Positions 22,891 through 34,079 of a stretch of DNA of 64,000 bases are shown here, piece after piece. Numbering within the stretch: position 1 is the first letter of the stretch; each line of letters begins with the position of its first letter. A program made the position numbers and the translations under genes. This DNA comes from Capra hircus (lineage: Eukaryota; Chordata; Mammalia; Artiodactyla; Bovidae): assembly GCF_001704415.2 (NCBI RefSeq), contig NC_030808.1, positions 137,407,089 to 137,471,088 of the forward strand, read 5' to 3'. Under the pieces are notes generated by a model. It was given only the letters and a program-made list of their open reading frames with translations. It had not been told where the DNA came from and ran no database searches.

Positions 22891-23163
22891 CGGAGAAGGC
22901 AATGGCACCCCACTCCAGAACTCTTGCCTGGAAAATCCCATGGATGGAGGAGCCTGGAAGGCTGCAGTCCATGGGGTTGCTGAGGGTTGGACACGACTGA
23001 GCGACTTCACTTTCACTTTTCACTTTCATGCATTGGAAAAGGAAATGGCAACCCACTCCAGTGTTCTTGCCTGGAGAATCCCAGGGACGGGGATGCCTGG
23101 TGGGCTGCCATCTATGGGGTCACACAGAGTCAGACATGACTGAAGTGACTTAGCAGTAGCAGC
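22891..23163 (+). mobile_element. BOV-A2 SINE in L1 ORF2
   Basis: Two Bov-A units without a tRNA head ('ggagaaggcaatggcacccc' ... 'gcattggaaaaggaaatggc' ...) ending 'cttagcagtagcagc'. A perfect 12-bp duplication, ATACTGTCTTCA, lies at 22879-22890 and 23164-23175. Confidence 0.95.
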
Positions 23164-25015
23164 ATACTGTCTTCATGACTGTAGCTTTGTCGTTTAATCT
23201 GAAGTCAGGAAGGTTGATTCCTCCAGCTCCGTTCTTCTTTCTCAAGACTGCTTTGGCTGTTAGGGGTCTTTTGTGTTTCCATATGAATTGTGAAATTTTT
23301 TGTTCTAGTCTGAAAAATATCATTGTTAATTTGTTAAGGATCACATTGAATCTGTAGATTGCATTTAGTAGTATAGTCATTTTCACAATATTGATTCTTC
23401 CTATCCAGGAATATGGAATATTTCTCCATCTGTTTATGTCATCTTTGATTTCTTTCATTAGTGTCACAATTTTTTTGTGTGCAGTTCTTTTCTCTCTGTA
23501 GGTAAGTTTATTCCTAGATACTTAATTCTTTCTGTTGCAGTGGTGAATGGGATTGATTCCTTAATTTCTCTTTCTGATTTTCCATTGTTAGTATATAGAA
23601 TTGCAAGTGATTTCTGTGTATTGATTTTATATCCTGCAACTTTGCTAAATTCACTGATTAGCTGTAGTAATTTTCTGATAGTAGCTTTATGGTTTTCTAT
23701 GTACAGTATCATGTCATCTACAAACAGTGAGAACTTTATTTCTTTTCTGATCTGGATTCCTTTTTTTTTTCTTCTTCTCTGATTGCTGTAGCTAGGACTT
23801 CCAAAACTATGTTGAATAATAATGGTGAAATTGGACAACCTTGTCTTGTTCTTGATCTTAGTGGGAATGCATTCAGGTTTTCACCATTGAGAGTAATGTT
23901 TGCTGTGGGCTTATCATCTATAACTTTTACTATGTCAAGGTAAGTTCCTTCTCTGCCCATTTTTCAAAGAGTTTTCATTATAAATGGGTGCTAAACTTCT
24001 TCAAAGGCCTTTTCTGCATCTATTGAGATTATCATATGGTTTTTATCCTTCAGTTTGTTAATATGCTATATCACATTGTTTCATTTGAATATATTGAAGA
24101 ATCCTTGCATCCCTGGAATAAACCCAACTTGATCATGATGTATGAGCTTTTAAATGTATTATTGAATTCTGTTTGGTAAAATTTTGTTGAGGATATTTGC
24201 ATCTATATTCATCAGTGATATTGGCCTATAGTTTTCTTTTTTTGTGTTTTCTTTGTCTGGTTTTGGTATCAGGGTGATGGTGGCCTTGCAGAATGTGTTT
24301 GAAACTGTTCCTCCCTCTGCAGTTTTTTCAAAGAGTTTTAGAAGGATAGGAATTAGCTCTTGTCTAAATGTTTGATAGAATTCTTCTGTGAAGCCATCTG
24401 GTCCTAGACTTTTGTTTTTTGGGAGACCTTTGATCACAGCTTCAATTTCAGTGCTTGTAATTGGGTTATTTATAATTTCTATTTCTTACTGGTTGAGTCT
24501 TGGAGATTGAATCTTTCTAAAATCTATTTCTTCCAGGTTATCCATTTTATTGCTATATAGTTGCTCATAATAGTCTCTTATAATCCTTTGTATATCTGCA
24601 CTGTCTGTTGTAACCTCTCCCTTCTCATTTCTAATTTTGTTGATTTGATTCTTCTCTCTTTTTTTCTTGATGAGACTAGCTAAAGGTTTGTCTATTTTGT
24701 TTATTTTCTCAATGAACCAGCTAGTTTTATTAATTTTTACTGTTGTTTCTTTCATTTATTTCTCATTTATTTCTGCTCTGATTTCTTTCCTTCTGCTGAT
24801 TTTGGCATTCTTTTGTTTTTCTTTTTCCAGTTGTTTTAGGTGTAAACTTAGGTTGTCTATTCGATGTCTTTCTTGTTTCATGAGGTAAGATTGTATTGCT
24901 ATAAACTTTCCTCTTAGAACTGTTTTTGCTGCATCCCATAGGTTTTGAGCTGTCGTGTTTTCATTGTCATTTGTTTCTAGGAATTTGTTTATTTCCCTTT
25001 TGCTTTCTTTCTTTG

Positions 25016-25213
25016 GTCTTCCCTTGTGGCTCAGCCTGTAAAGGAATGCCTGCAACGCGGGAGACCTGGGTTCAATCCCTTGGTTGGGAAGATCACCTGG
25101 AGAAGAAAAAGCATACCCATTTCTGTATTCTGCCTGAAGAATTCCATGGACTGTATAGTCCATGGGGTCACAAAGAGTTGGACACAACTGAGCGACTTTC
25201 ACTTTCACTTTTG
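25016..25213 (+). mobile_element. Bov-tA SINE in L1 ORF2
   Basis: tRNA-like head 'cttcccttgtggctcagcct', B-box-like 'gggttcaatcccttgg', BovB-derived tail to 'gagcgactttcactttcact'. It interrupts L1 between 'tttatttccc' and 'ttgatttcaataacctg'. Confidence 0.85.
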
Positions 25214-26079
25214 ATTTCAATAACCTGTTTATTATTTAGAAACCTGTTGTTTGATATTTCATGTGTTTGTGTTTTTTACAATTTTTTTTTTCTTGTAATT
25301 GATATCTAGTGTCATAATGTTGTGGTCAGAAAAGATAGTTGATACAATTTCAATTTTCTTAAATTTACTGAGGTTTGATTTGTGACTCAAGATGTGGTCT
25401 GTCCTGGAGAATGTTCCATGTAAACTTGAGAAGAAGGTGTATTCTTCTGTATTTGGATGGAATGTCCTAAAGATATCAAGGAGATCCATCTCATCAAATG
25501 TATCATTTACATTGTGTTTCCTTATTGATTTTCTGTTTTGATGATCTGTTGGTTGGTGTGTGTGGGTATTAAAGTCTCCTACTATTATTGTCTTACTGTC
25601 AATTTCTCCTTTTATGTCTGGTAGTGTTTGTCTTATGTATTGAGGTGCTCCTGTGTTGGGTGCATAGATACTTACAACTGTTATGTCTTCCTCTTGAATT
25701 GTTCCCTTGATCATTATGTAGTGTCCTTCCTTATCTCTTGTAATCGTATTTTCAGGTCTGTTTTTTCTGACATGAGGATTGCTACTCCAGCTTTCTTTTG
25801 CTTTCCATTTGCATGGAATATATTTTTCCATCCTCTCACTTTCAGTCTATATGTGTCTTTAGGTCTGAATTGCGTTTCTTGTAGATAGCATATATATGGG
25901 TCTTTTTAGCCATTCAGCTAGTCTGTGTATTTTGATTGGAGCATTTAATTCATTTACATTTAAATTAATTATTGATATATATGTTCCTATTGCCATTTTC
26001 TTAGTTGTTTGGGGTTTGATTTCGTAGTTTTTTCTTCTCTTGTATTTCCTGACTATATTAAGTCCCTTTAACATTTGTT

Positions 26080-26965
26080 GTAAAGCTGGTTTGGTAGTAC
26101 TGAATTCTCTTAACTTTTGCTTGTCTGAAAAACTTTTTATTTCTTCATCAATTTTGAATGAGATCCTTGCTGAGTACAGTAATCTTGGTTGCAGATTTCC
26201 CCCTTTCAGTGCTTTAAGTATATCCTGCCATTCCCTTCTGGTCTACATAGTTTCTGCTGAAAGATCAACTGTTAATCATATTGAGTTTTCCATGTATGTT
26301 ACTTATTGCTTCTCCCTTGCTGCTTTTAATATTCTTTCTTTTTGTTTAGTCTTTGTTAGTTTGATTACTGTGTGTCTTGGTATGTTTCTCCTTGGGTTTA
26401 TCATGTGTGGAACTCTTTGCACCTGTTGGACTTGATTGACTATTTCGTTTTCCATGTTGGGGAAATTTTCAACTATGATCTCTTCAAAAATTTTCTCATA
26501 CCCCCCTTTTTTTTTCTCTTCTACTTTTGGGACTGTATAAATCGAATGTTGGTGCATTTGATATTGTCCCAGACGTCTCTGAAACTGTCCTCAGTTATTT
26601 TCATTCTTTTTGCTTTATTCTGCTCTTCAGGAGTTATTTCCACTGTTTTATCTTCCAGCTCACTGATTCGTTCTTCTGCTTCAGATATTCTGCTATTGAT
26701 TACTTCTAGTGTATTTTTCATTTCAACATTTGTGTTGTTTGTCTCTGTATGTTTCTTCCATAATTCTTGTAGGTATTTGTTAATTGATTCTTGCATTTTC
26801 TCCATTGTCTTTTCAAGGTTTTTGATCATCTTAACTATCATTATTCTGAATTCTTTTTCATATAGTTTTCCTCTTTACTCTTCATTTATTTGGACTTCTG
26901 TGTTTCTAGTTTATTTCTTCTTTTGTGCATTAGTTCTCTGTCTTTTCATTAGTTTCTCTTTTTAA
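26080..26965 (-). pseudogene. Broken L1 ORF1 (RNA-binding chaperone)
   Basis: ORF1p is the L1 nucleic-acid chaperone: a trimeric coiled coil followed by RRM and C-terminal domains. The frame 26841-26521 has the coiled-coil heptads ('S-R-I-S-E-A-E-E-R-I-S-E-L-E-D'). The frame 26557-26303 has the RRM-type part (Y-E-K-I-F-E-E-I-I..N-F-P-N-M-E) and 'R-H-T-V-I-K-L-T-K'. The two are in different frames, and a stop follows 'A-A-R-E-K-Q'. It lies just upstream of ORF2, as in other L1s. Confidence 0.8.
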
Positions 26966-27497
26966 ACTTATTGTGTTTGAAGTCTCCTTTTCCCAGGCTT
27001 CAAGGTTTAATTATTTCTTCCTTTTAGTTTCTGCCCTCCTAAGGTTGGTCCAGTGGTTTGTGTAAGCTTCCTATGGAGTGAGATATGTGCTGAGTTTTTT
27101 TTCCCCTCTGATGGGCAAGGCTGAGTGAGGTGATAATCCTGTCTGATGATGATTGGGTTTGTATTTTTATTTGTTTATTGTTTGGATGATGTGTCCTTCT
27201 CAGGGTTCTACTGGTGGTTTGGTGATACCAGGTCTTATATTCAAGTGGTTTCCTTTGTGGGAGTTCTCACTATTTGATACTCCCTAGGGTTAGTAGTTTG
27301 GTAGTCTAGATTCTTGGAGTCAGTGCTCCAGCTCCAACAGCTCAGGGCTAATCTCTGGTCAGGAACAAAGATTCCACAAGTGGTTTGTTAGGCATTAAGT
27401 GCGATTAAACTGATACCCAAAAAAGAGAAACCAAAGATGAACCCCAGACAAATGCCAGTTACAAAATCAGGCAAATAATAATGTAAAGAATAGAATA

Positions 27498-27551
27498 CAA
27501 ACACACACACACACACGTACACACACACACACGTACACATACACACACACC
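27498..27551. repeat. (CA)n microsatellite
   Basis: CA dinucleotides with regular GTACAC interruptions, within the L1 5'UTR. Confidence 0.9.
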
Positions 27552-27743
27552 CATAAGCAAAATCAAAACAGTCCAACACAAATAAAGTGGTATAGATTGA
27601 CTTGGTAAACAAAGGAATCCAAAAATGATATCTACCAGTTAAGAACAGAACTAGCTCAAGTCCAAACTGGAATGCACAACTAAAGCAAGGTGCTTAGTCG
27701 GGAACAAAGCAATGAAAACAAAACTAGCAAATATAGTGAGGGG

Positions 27744-27772
27744 AAAGGAAAGAAAGAAAGAAAGAAAGAACA
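27744..27772. repeat. (GAAA)n microsatellite
   Basis: Consecutive GAAA units inside the A/G-rich part of the L1 5'UTR. Confidence 0.85.
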
Positions 27773-28726
27773 GATATGCAGAGTGAAATAGAGATAAATA
27801 AAGACTTAGATCCATTAAAGATTAACTTCAAGGGGAAAAGAACAGCTGGAATAGCCAACAAAGTAATAAATGTAGAAGAAAGAATGACATGTTTAAAAAA
27901 TTAAAAATTCATATTAAAAAAGGAGACAAGAAAAAAAAGAAGGAAAAAAGAAAAGAAAGCTCCACAGAACTGCAAAAACCCAACAGAGAGGCAGAGGTTT
28001 ATAACAACAATAAAATGTTTGATTGAAAAAAAGAAAACCGCTCAAAGTTTAATTAGATTTCATAGTACCAACAAAATCAACAAGTATGATAGAGGGGGAA
28101 ATAAAAGGGAAAAGAAAAGAAAAAAAAAGAGAGAGAGAAACTCCAAAACATACTACATCACAATCAAAACATAATAATATTAAATATTTTTCCTGAGTCA
28201 TTGGTGTCAGGGTCCTTTCCCTCGCTGGGAGTCACAGTCACCTCACCTCCCTAAGTTACCCTTCAAAACTGTGTTGGTCTCTGGACCTGCTGTGGAGGGC
28301 AGCTCAGATTTTAATCTGGTCCTACTCCTGTGTGTTCTTGCCTCCAGTGTCCACAGCTATCAGAACTAGTGTATTTTCTTTTGTGGGAGCTCTCAATGTC
28401 CTGTTATATATTCCATAGTCACAGAATCTGCCTAGTTGATTGTGTGGATTTAATCTGCAGATTGTACAGCTGATGGAAAGGTTTTGGGTCTTTTTCCTTA
28501 GCTACATTGCCCCTGGGTTTCATTTGTGATTTTATTTCCACCTCTGCATGTGGGTCATCTACTGGGATTTGCTCCTGAGGCTACCCTGGAGGACTTGGGT
28601 CTGCCCCTGTGACTGCCAGGTGTGGAGATGGTACAGCTGCTTGGGTCACAGGGTTTCTGGCAGCAGATATTCAGGGGAGTTGGTGACTAGGGCAGCAGGA
28701 AATATAGTGCTCTAGAAGGTTATGGC

Positions 28727-28845
28727 AACCAGTATTGGCCAATACACTCCAGTGTTCTTGCCTGGGGAACCCCTCTGACAGAGAAGCCTGGAAGGCCACA
28801 GTCCTCAGGTTCGCAAAGAGCTGGACGTGACCAAAGTGATCCCAT
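28727..28845 (+). mobile_element. BOV-A2-like fragment in the L1 5'UTR
   Basis: 'ccagtgttcttgcctgggga' through 'gcaaagagctggacgtgacc' matches a single Bov-A unit in plus orientation, opposite to L1. No target duplication was seen. It may be part of the L1 subfamily's own 5'UTR rather than a private insertion. Confidence 0.7.
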
Positions 28846-29905
28846 GTGCATAGATGCAAGACTTTTTGTCTGTTGCAGTTCTGCCCGAGTAAGGGTGAGT
28901 GTGAAGGTAGTGCAACTGCTTGGGTTATGGGGACCCTGGCTCTGCCAAGTGTGCAGGGACACAGACTGCCTCAGCCGCAGGAGTGTTTTTTCAAGCCCCT
29001 GGTAGCTGGCAATCAGAAGGCCTCTTTGCCCAGTCTTTCTCCATAGCTCCGCCTCTTCAGGCACTTAGAGGGCTCCCTTGCTTGGGTTCCTTCTGTGCTG
29101 TTCAGCGTGTCAGGCACTTAAAGGGACACCTTGGGTGGGGTCCTACTCTGTAGTCCAGCACATCAGTCACTTAAATGAGCACCCTGGATGGGATCCTACT
29201 ATGTAGTTCAGTGCATCAGGCGTTTGATGAGCCAGCTTCTCTATTGTTCAGCTGCGGATCCTGGCATGTGGGGAGAGAGGCTATAGGGTGAAGGCTCCAC
29301 CTACTATGCATGACTCAGCAGTATCTCCTTGCTTCTGTGGCTGCCTGGGTTTCCTTCACAGGCATTTCTCACCACAAATAATCACCTTCACATCCCCTCA
29401 ATCCATCTCTGCAGTCAACAGCAGTCTCACCCTGGGATAGCTCTACACTTGTTAAACTCCAGCTTCTAGCCACTGTGCCTTCTAGGGGACCTGTGTCTCT
29501 GTCTGGGGTATGTATGGCTGCAGCAAGGACTATCTGATTCTCATTCCATTTAGGCTGCCACAGATCAGCTGTTTCACTCTCAGCCTTAAATGTTTCTCTC
29601 TGACTCAAGACAGTTGTCCTGATGTGGGGCCTGGACCCTTGCTTCAGTTCCCCCACCCACTGAGGGCAGGTCCAGTACTACCGACCCTCCTGTTTTTCCC
29701 CCTAGTTCCTTCATCCTACCGAGTTTTGCATGGTTCTATATATTCTTTTCAGCTGGTCAGGTACTTCTGTCTACTCTCAGCTGGTGTTCTGCATGCATTT
29801 CAGTGTCCGAGGGTATAGTCCTGATGTATCCATGGAGAGAGATATACTCCACGTTCACCTACTCCTCCACCGTCTTGTTCCCTGCCACCTAGCCTTCTTT
29901 TTAAT

Positions 29906-30225
29906 GTCTCTTTTGCAAATACTCTCATGTTCTTTGACCTTCTCTCTATCATTATGGCTGCTTGATCTCAGCTCAGCTAAACCACTTATGTGTCCACACC
30001 CAAGAGCTAGGTCAGGTTCTCTTGAGAATATCACGCATTGGGAAAAGGTGGTGATTTGTAAATCCATGACCACCATCCCTCAACTGGGCCTTCAATAATG
30101 CCAAAATAGCTTGTTTATGTTTTCTTATTGAGGTTTTTCTTCATCATTAAACTAATATTGCATCTCCTCCATTCTCTTTATATCTCTAAACTCCTTTCCC
30201 ACAAAGTGCATCAAATGGCATGTTT
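29906..30225. other. Unassigned intronic sequence
   Basis: No feature recognised beyond the L1 5' end. Confidence 0.4.
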
Positions 30226-30500
30226 CTTTTTTTTAATTAATTTTATTGGTGTATAGTTGACTTACAAGTGTTATGTTAATTTCTGCTCTACGTCAAAGTG
30301 AGTCAGTCATACATAAACCAAACATATACATAAATCCACTAATTTTTAGATTCTATTCCCATATGTCATTACAGAGTATTGAGTAGCATCCCCGTGTCAT
30401 ACAGTAAATTCTTTTTTTTTTTGGACAGGCATTTTTTAAAATTAGAGGATAATTGCTTTACAATGCTGTGTTATTTACAACAATCTGAATCAGTCATTTG
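30226..30500 (-). mobile_element. Two L1 3'UTR ends, minus strand
   Basis: 30230-30412 matches the older artiodactyl L1 3'UTR ('attggtgtatagttgactta', 'tattgagtagcatccccgtg'). 30413-30500 starts with a new T-run and 'gaggataattgctttacaat', a different L1 3' end. Both are 5'-truncated. Confidence 0.75.
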
Positions 30501-30785
30501 AAGGCCAGAGAAGTGATTTCACCAAGGTCACATGGTTATGAGACCTCTTTGTCCACACCATTCACTTCATGCACATGCCAGCTTTAGATCAGTTTTCTTT
30601 GGAATGTTTTTTGAGTTGTAAAAATGTAGAGCAGAATGAAGGCGGGCATGAAATGGGTATGGGAACTTAAACATCTTTGTGATTAGAGGGAAAGGCTCGA
30701 GTTCTGCATCTCTCAGTGTTGAGGGAGACCTCACAAGTCATTAAGTCAAAGTAGTGTGGCAGATCCTATAAACCCAGCTGTATGA
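30501..30785. other. MIR trace and unassigned sequence
   Basis: 'ccagagaagtgatttcaccaaggtcacatggttatgag' near 30505-30545 looks like the MIR core. The remainder is not recognised. Confidence 0.4.
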
Positions 30786-30787
30786 AG

Positions 30788-31562
30788 CCCAGTCAGTTCA
30801 GTCACTTGGTCGTGTCCGACTCTTGTAACCCCATGGACTGCAGCATGCCCAGCTTTGCTGTCCATCACAAACTCCCGGATTTTGCTCAAACTCATGTCGA
30901 TGATGCCATCCAACCATCTTATCCTCTGTCGTCCCCTTTTCCTCCTATCCTCAATCATTCCCAGCATCAGGGTTTTTTCTAATGAGGCAGTTCTTCCCAT
31001 CAGATGGCAGAAGTATTGGAGCTTCAGTTTTAGCATCAGTCCTTCCAATGAGTATTCAGGACTGATTTCCTTTAGGATGGGCTGGTTTAATCTTGCAGTC
31101 CAAGGGACTCTCAACAGTCTTCTCCAACAACACAGTTCAAAAGCATCAGTTCTTCAGTGCTCAGCTCTCTTTATGGTGCAACTCTCATATCCATACATGA
31201 CTCCTGGAAAAACCATAACTTTGACTATTTGGACCTTTGTCAGCAAAGTAATGTCTCTGCTTTTTAATATGCTATCTTGGTTTGTCATAGCTTTTCTTCC
31301 AAAGAGCAAGCATCTTTTAATTTCATGGCTGCAGTCACCGTCCACAGTGGTTTTGGAGTCCAGGAAAATAAAGTCTGTCACTTTCCATTATTTCCCCATA
31401 TATTTGCCATGAAGTGATAGGACTAGATGCCATAATCTTCATTTTTTTAGTGTTGAATTTTAAGCCTGATTTTTCACTCTTTCACTTTCATCAAGAGACT
31501 TTTTAGTTCCTCTTTGCTTTCGGCATAAGGGTGGTGTCATCTACATATCTGAGGTTATTGCA
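30788..31562 (-). mobile_element. BovB LINE fragment
   Basis: Minus-strand BovB 3' end beginning 'cagtcagttcagtcacttgg' and running to the YADD region ('gtcatctacatatctgaggtt'). It encodes the E-Y-S-L-E-G-L variant, with frame breaks in the sense frame. 5'-truncated. No clear duplication found. Confidence 0.88.
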
Positions 31563-31779
31563 TTTTTTTCCTGTATAACTCTCTTTCCCTGCATTCTAAC
31601 TTCTCCTGTTGTCTGTTTATTATATTATCCCTTGAATTTTCCCTGTATCACACTTGCCCTAATTTGAGTGTGCCATTTTTTTTTCCTTGTAAGGACCCTA
31701 ACAAATATAAGCTAGATATCAAGATGAAGTCTGTCTCACTAGAAAGTTAATGTCCTTACCATAGATGAAACAGGAACTG
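31563..31779. other. Unassigned sequence
   Basis: No feature recognised. Confidence 0.4.
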
Positions 31780-32350
31780 AGTTCTTGTTCATGGAGCTGA
31801 AGAATGAACTTCATGAGCGTGCAAACACTCACAGTAGCAAGCAGGCAGAATTTATTCTAAAGAAAAGCACAAAGCTCTCAGCATAAACACTGAGACAGGA
31901 TGAAGTGCCCTGAAAAGGCAGACCTTACAGCAGTTTATATCCTTATTCGTATTGATCTGTACATTTTTGGTTGATGCTTAGCCTTCACATATGTCATTTC
32001 TAACCAATGAGTTTACAGTGCATAACTTGACATCTTTATGGCTTTTTTGATCCCCAGTTTCTAAGTCTCCTCAAACACTGAGCCACCATCCTGTGACCCT
32101 ATCTTATGACCCTTGGCCATTTCACAAAGGACCAGATATTAGCCAAAAGTTAATGGTCTGCCTATTGTTTTTCTTTTAATAAGAGGACCAGGAGTTAATG
32201 ATTGTCTTGTCCTGGATCTGGTTGTTTTATGATCTAACAGGCCAAAGAAGCATTCCTCTGAAAGTCAGGAAACTGGAACAAAGGGTATGGCTTTAGGTTA
32301 ATGGAGTGATAGGTTTATTGAAAAAAAGACTGAGGTCTTAGAGTCTTACA
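31780..32350 (-). mobile_element. Solo-LTR-like block
   Basis: Read on the minus strand it starts TGTAAGACTCTAAGACC. It has an AATAAA-like site ('agaataaattctg', complement of about 31848-31860) followed by a GT-rich stretch, as in an LTR R-U5, and ends near '..gaacaagaactca'. No internal retroviral coding sequence flanks it. The target duplication is not evident, so the edges are uncertain. Confidence 0.45.
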
Positions 32351-33464
32351 CTGACTGCCTAGCTATTTCTACCTTACTTCTATCTCTTGATAATACCTAC
32401 TGAAAAGGGCCAGTACTTTCACATGACTGACTGTTAAGTGGAGTCTCTGGCAAGGACCTCCAGGGTGGTACATGTTATTTGCTTCCTTGCAAATCTTCAC
32501 AGCTCATTTACAGTAGCACTTGTAGCCCAAAAGACATACTGTCTATGTACATCTCATATATGGTTCTCAAGTGATTTCCTAATAAGACACATTACAATAG
32601 TCCTTCCTGTGGAAAGGCTCCCCTGCTCCCAGCATCTTGTCAGGCAGCCAGTGCTGTTAATACGAATCCACTCCACAGCACTAAGGTTTGCATCTAGAAA
32701 TGTTCAGTTAAAGATTTAAAAAGCCCTGTCAGGGGAGAGAGTACACACTCGTGACAGAATGCCTGATTTCTTGGTGTGCTTTCCAGTAGAGCTAGGTGGA
32801 GAGAATGGAATGCAGAAAGGGTGATAAGGGGGAGAGAATATGCCGAACAGCTCTGTGTAGATAGCGAGTCTGTGCAGGTGCACGGGATGGCGCAGGGGTG
32901 GGGGGTGTGGGTGGCCAAGGGCACACCTAATGTAATGGGTGGGAAGACATTGGAGGACTAGAAAACAGGTGTAGAACAGAGTGGAGTCTCCATCTCCTTT
33001 AGAGGTTCCTTTTTTTTTTTTTCCCAGCCCTGAATAATGTCATTATGGATCTCTGGCCAATCATCTTCCTGGCTTAGAGTTTAATCCTTTCACCTCATCA
33101 TGAAAGTCACTCTAATTTCCTACTTAATTTCTAGCAGCAGTGGAGTTCAAGGCAGACAGATTATCATGAGTGAGTCAGTAGGCTAGAGGGCATCTCCATG
33201 AAAGAGATCCCAGGAGCAGCAGAGGTTGGCACACACTCTGAGGGGATGCACCCTTTCTTTAGTTGTTTATCCTTTGAATCAGGTTCAGGGTTGTGGGTAG
33301 AGGCTACCAATAAACCATGGAGCCTACATAAGTGCCATCTCTGTCTCATCCTCTGTAGCCATAGGGAGAAAATGGATGGAATGGAAAGACAGAGGTGATA
33401 TACAGTGGGTGGAAGGACCATGGAAGGAAACCAGTGGCTAAGCTCAAGCTCTGATAGCAGATTC
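32351..33464. other. Unassigned intronic sequence
   Basis: About 1.1 kb with no recognised gene or repeat. A T-homopolymer run lies at 33009-33022. Confidence 0.4.
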
Positions 33465-33555
33465 TGATATCACTACCACTATTACTGCAACTGCTGCTTC
33501 TAGTACTGCCACTACTGGTACTTCCCCTGTTGCTGCTGCTGCTCTTACTACTATA
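33465..33555. repeat. Degenerate trinucleotide repeat
   Basis: Interrupted ACT, GCT and GCA triplets ('cactaccactattactgcaa', 'ttgctgctgctgctcttact'), in step over about 90 bp. Confidence 0.7.
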
Positions 33556-33670
33556 TACCTCCCAGGTTTGCTATGCGAGTTAAAGAAATTAAGTACTTAG
33601 CACAATTCCTAGCCCACACTAAGAGCTCATGCTGTGTTAGCCATCATAATTATTGTTGCTGTTATGCAGA
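33556..33670 (+). repeat. MIR-type tail
   Basis: 'ttaagtacttagcacaattcctagcccacactaagagctc' then 'catcataattattgttgctg' follows the MIR 3' part. Confidence 0.55.
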
Positions 33671-34077
33671 AAGGGAAGGAAGGAGGACTATTAACAGTTG
33701 GTGAGAGGTTGCCAGAAAATCTTTCCCAACTTGAGTTTGGCTGGAACTAGTCCTGGTTGTGTAACTCAGAACCACCTTTTGGATCCCTTTTGTTATTTAT
33801 TCACCCATTCAACAAATATTTCTGGAATGTCTGCAACATGCTAAACATATGAGGAGTTGCCTTTGTGATGGGGAATGTCTCTCATGTAACTCAAGAGAAA
33901 GCTTGGAGAACAGATTATTACATATAGGAGGGCATGTGCTATATTAGGGGTGAAGCATGTTAAGTGTATATGGAGAAGGAAGACAGGAGAAGGGGGTGGG
34001 AATTTAAGTTGGCTTGGAATAATGTCCAAGTTGGCTTCCTGCTGATGCTGACTAACCCCTTAGCTGAAGAAGACTGA
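33671..34077. other. Unassigned sequence with old repeat trace
   Basis: 'attcacccattcaacaaatatttctgg' near 33800 is a motif common to old mammalian repeats. Family not assigned. Confidence 0.35.
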
Positions 34078-34079
34078 TA

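Larger units (their letters stand above)
22030..25996 (-). pseudogene. Broken L1 ORF2 (endonuclease-reverse transcriptase)
   Basis: ORF2p is the L1 enzyme that nicks target DNA and reverse-transcribes the element. A start-like ATG is at 25996 (M-A-I-G-T-Y-I-S-I-I-N-L-N-V-N). The endonuclease part is in the frame 25831-25259, with Y-A-P-N (residues 56-59), G-D-F-N (85-88), R-T-D-H (143-146) and S-D-H (168-170). RT fingers lie in 24437-24159 and the R-Q-G-C-P-I-S-P motif in 23960-23736. Motif C is F-V-D-D instead of the usual F-A-D-D (23724-23713). Frames change between these blocks and SINEs sit at 22891-23163 and 25016-25213, so no full protein is possible. The 3' limit is approximate. Confidence 0.85.
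26966..29891 (-). promoter_or_regulatory. L1 5'UTR with promoter region, repeats and SINE-like insert
   Basis: About 2.9 kb between the ORF1 remnant and the L1 5' end. The ORF1-proximal side holds a CA repeat (27498-27551), a (GAAA)n tract (27744-27772) and A/G-rich DNA near 28080-28140. The 5' side (28200-29890) is GC-richer, as expected for the internal promoter region of L1. A BOV-A2-like piece lies at 28727-28845. Promoter function is inferred from position. Confidence 0.6.
21343..29905 (-). mobile_element. Near full-length ruminant L1 (L1-BT-like), inactive
   Basis: The minus-strand L1 spans its 3' end (about 21357, T-rich start and 3'UTR) to a 5' end near 29891. There the reverse complement reads 'aacaagacggtggaggagta', typical of an L1 5' end. 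It contains a 3'UTR, ORF2, ORF1 and a long (about 2.9 kb) 5'UTR. GCCTTC(A)TTTTT at about 21343-21354 and 29892-29902 may be the target duplication. Both ORFs are broken by stops and frameshifts, and two SINEs lie inside ORF2. Length without SINEs is about 8 kb. Confidence 0.85.

Noticed and set aside
31780..32350. Complete endogenous retrovirus
   Set aside because: No gag, pro, pol or env-like frames are next to it. At most it is a solo LTR.
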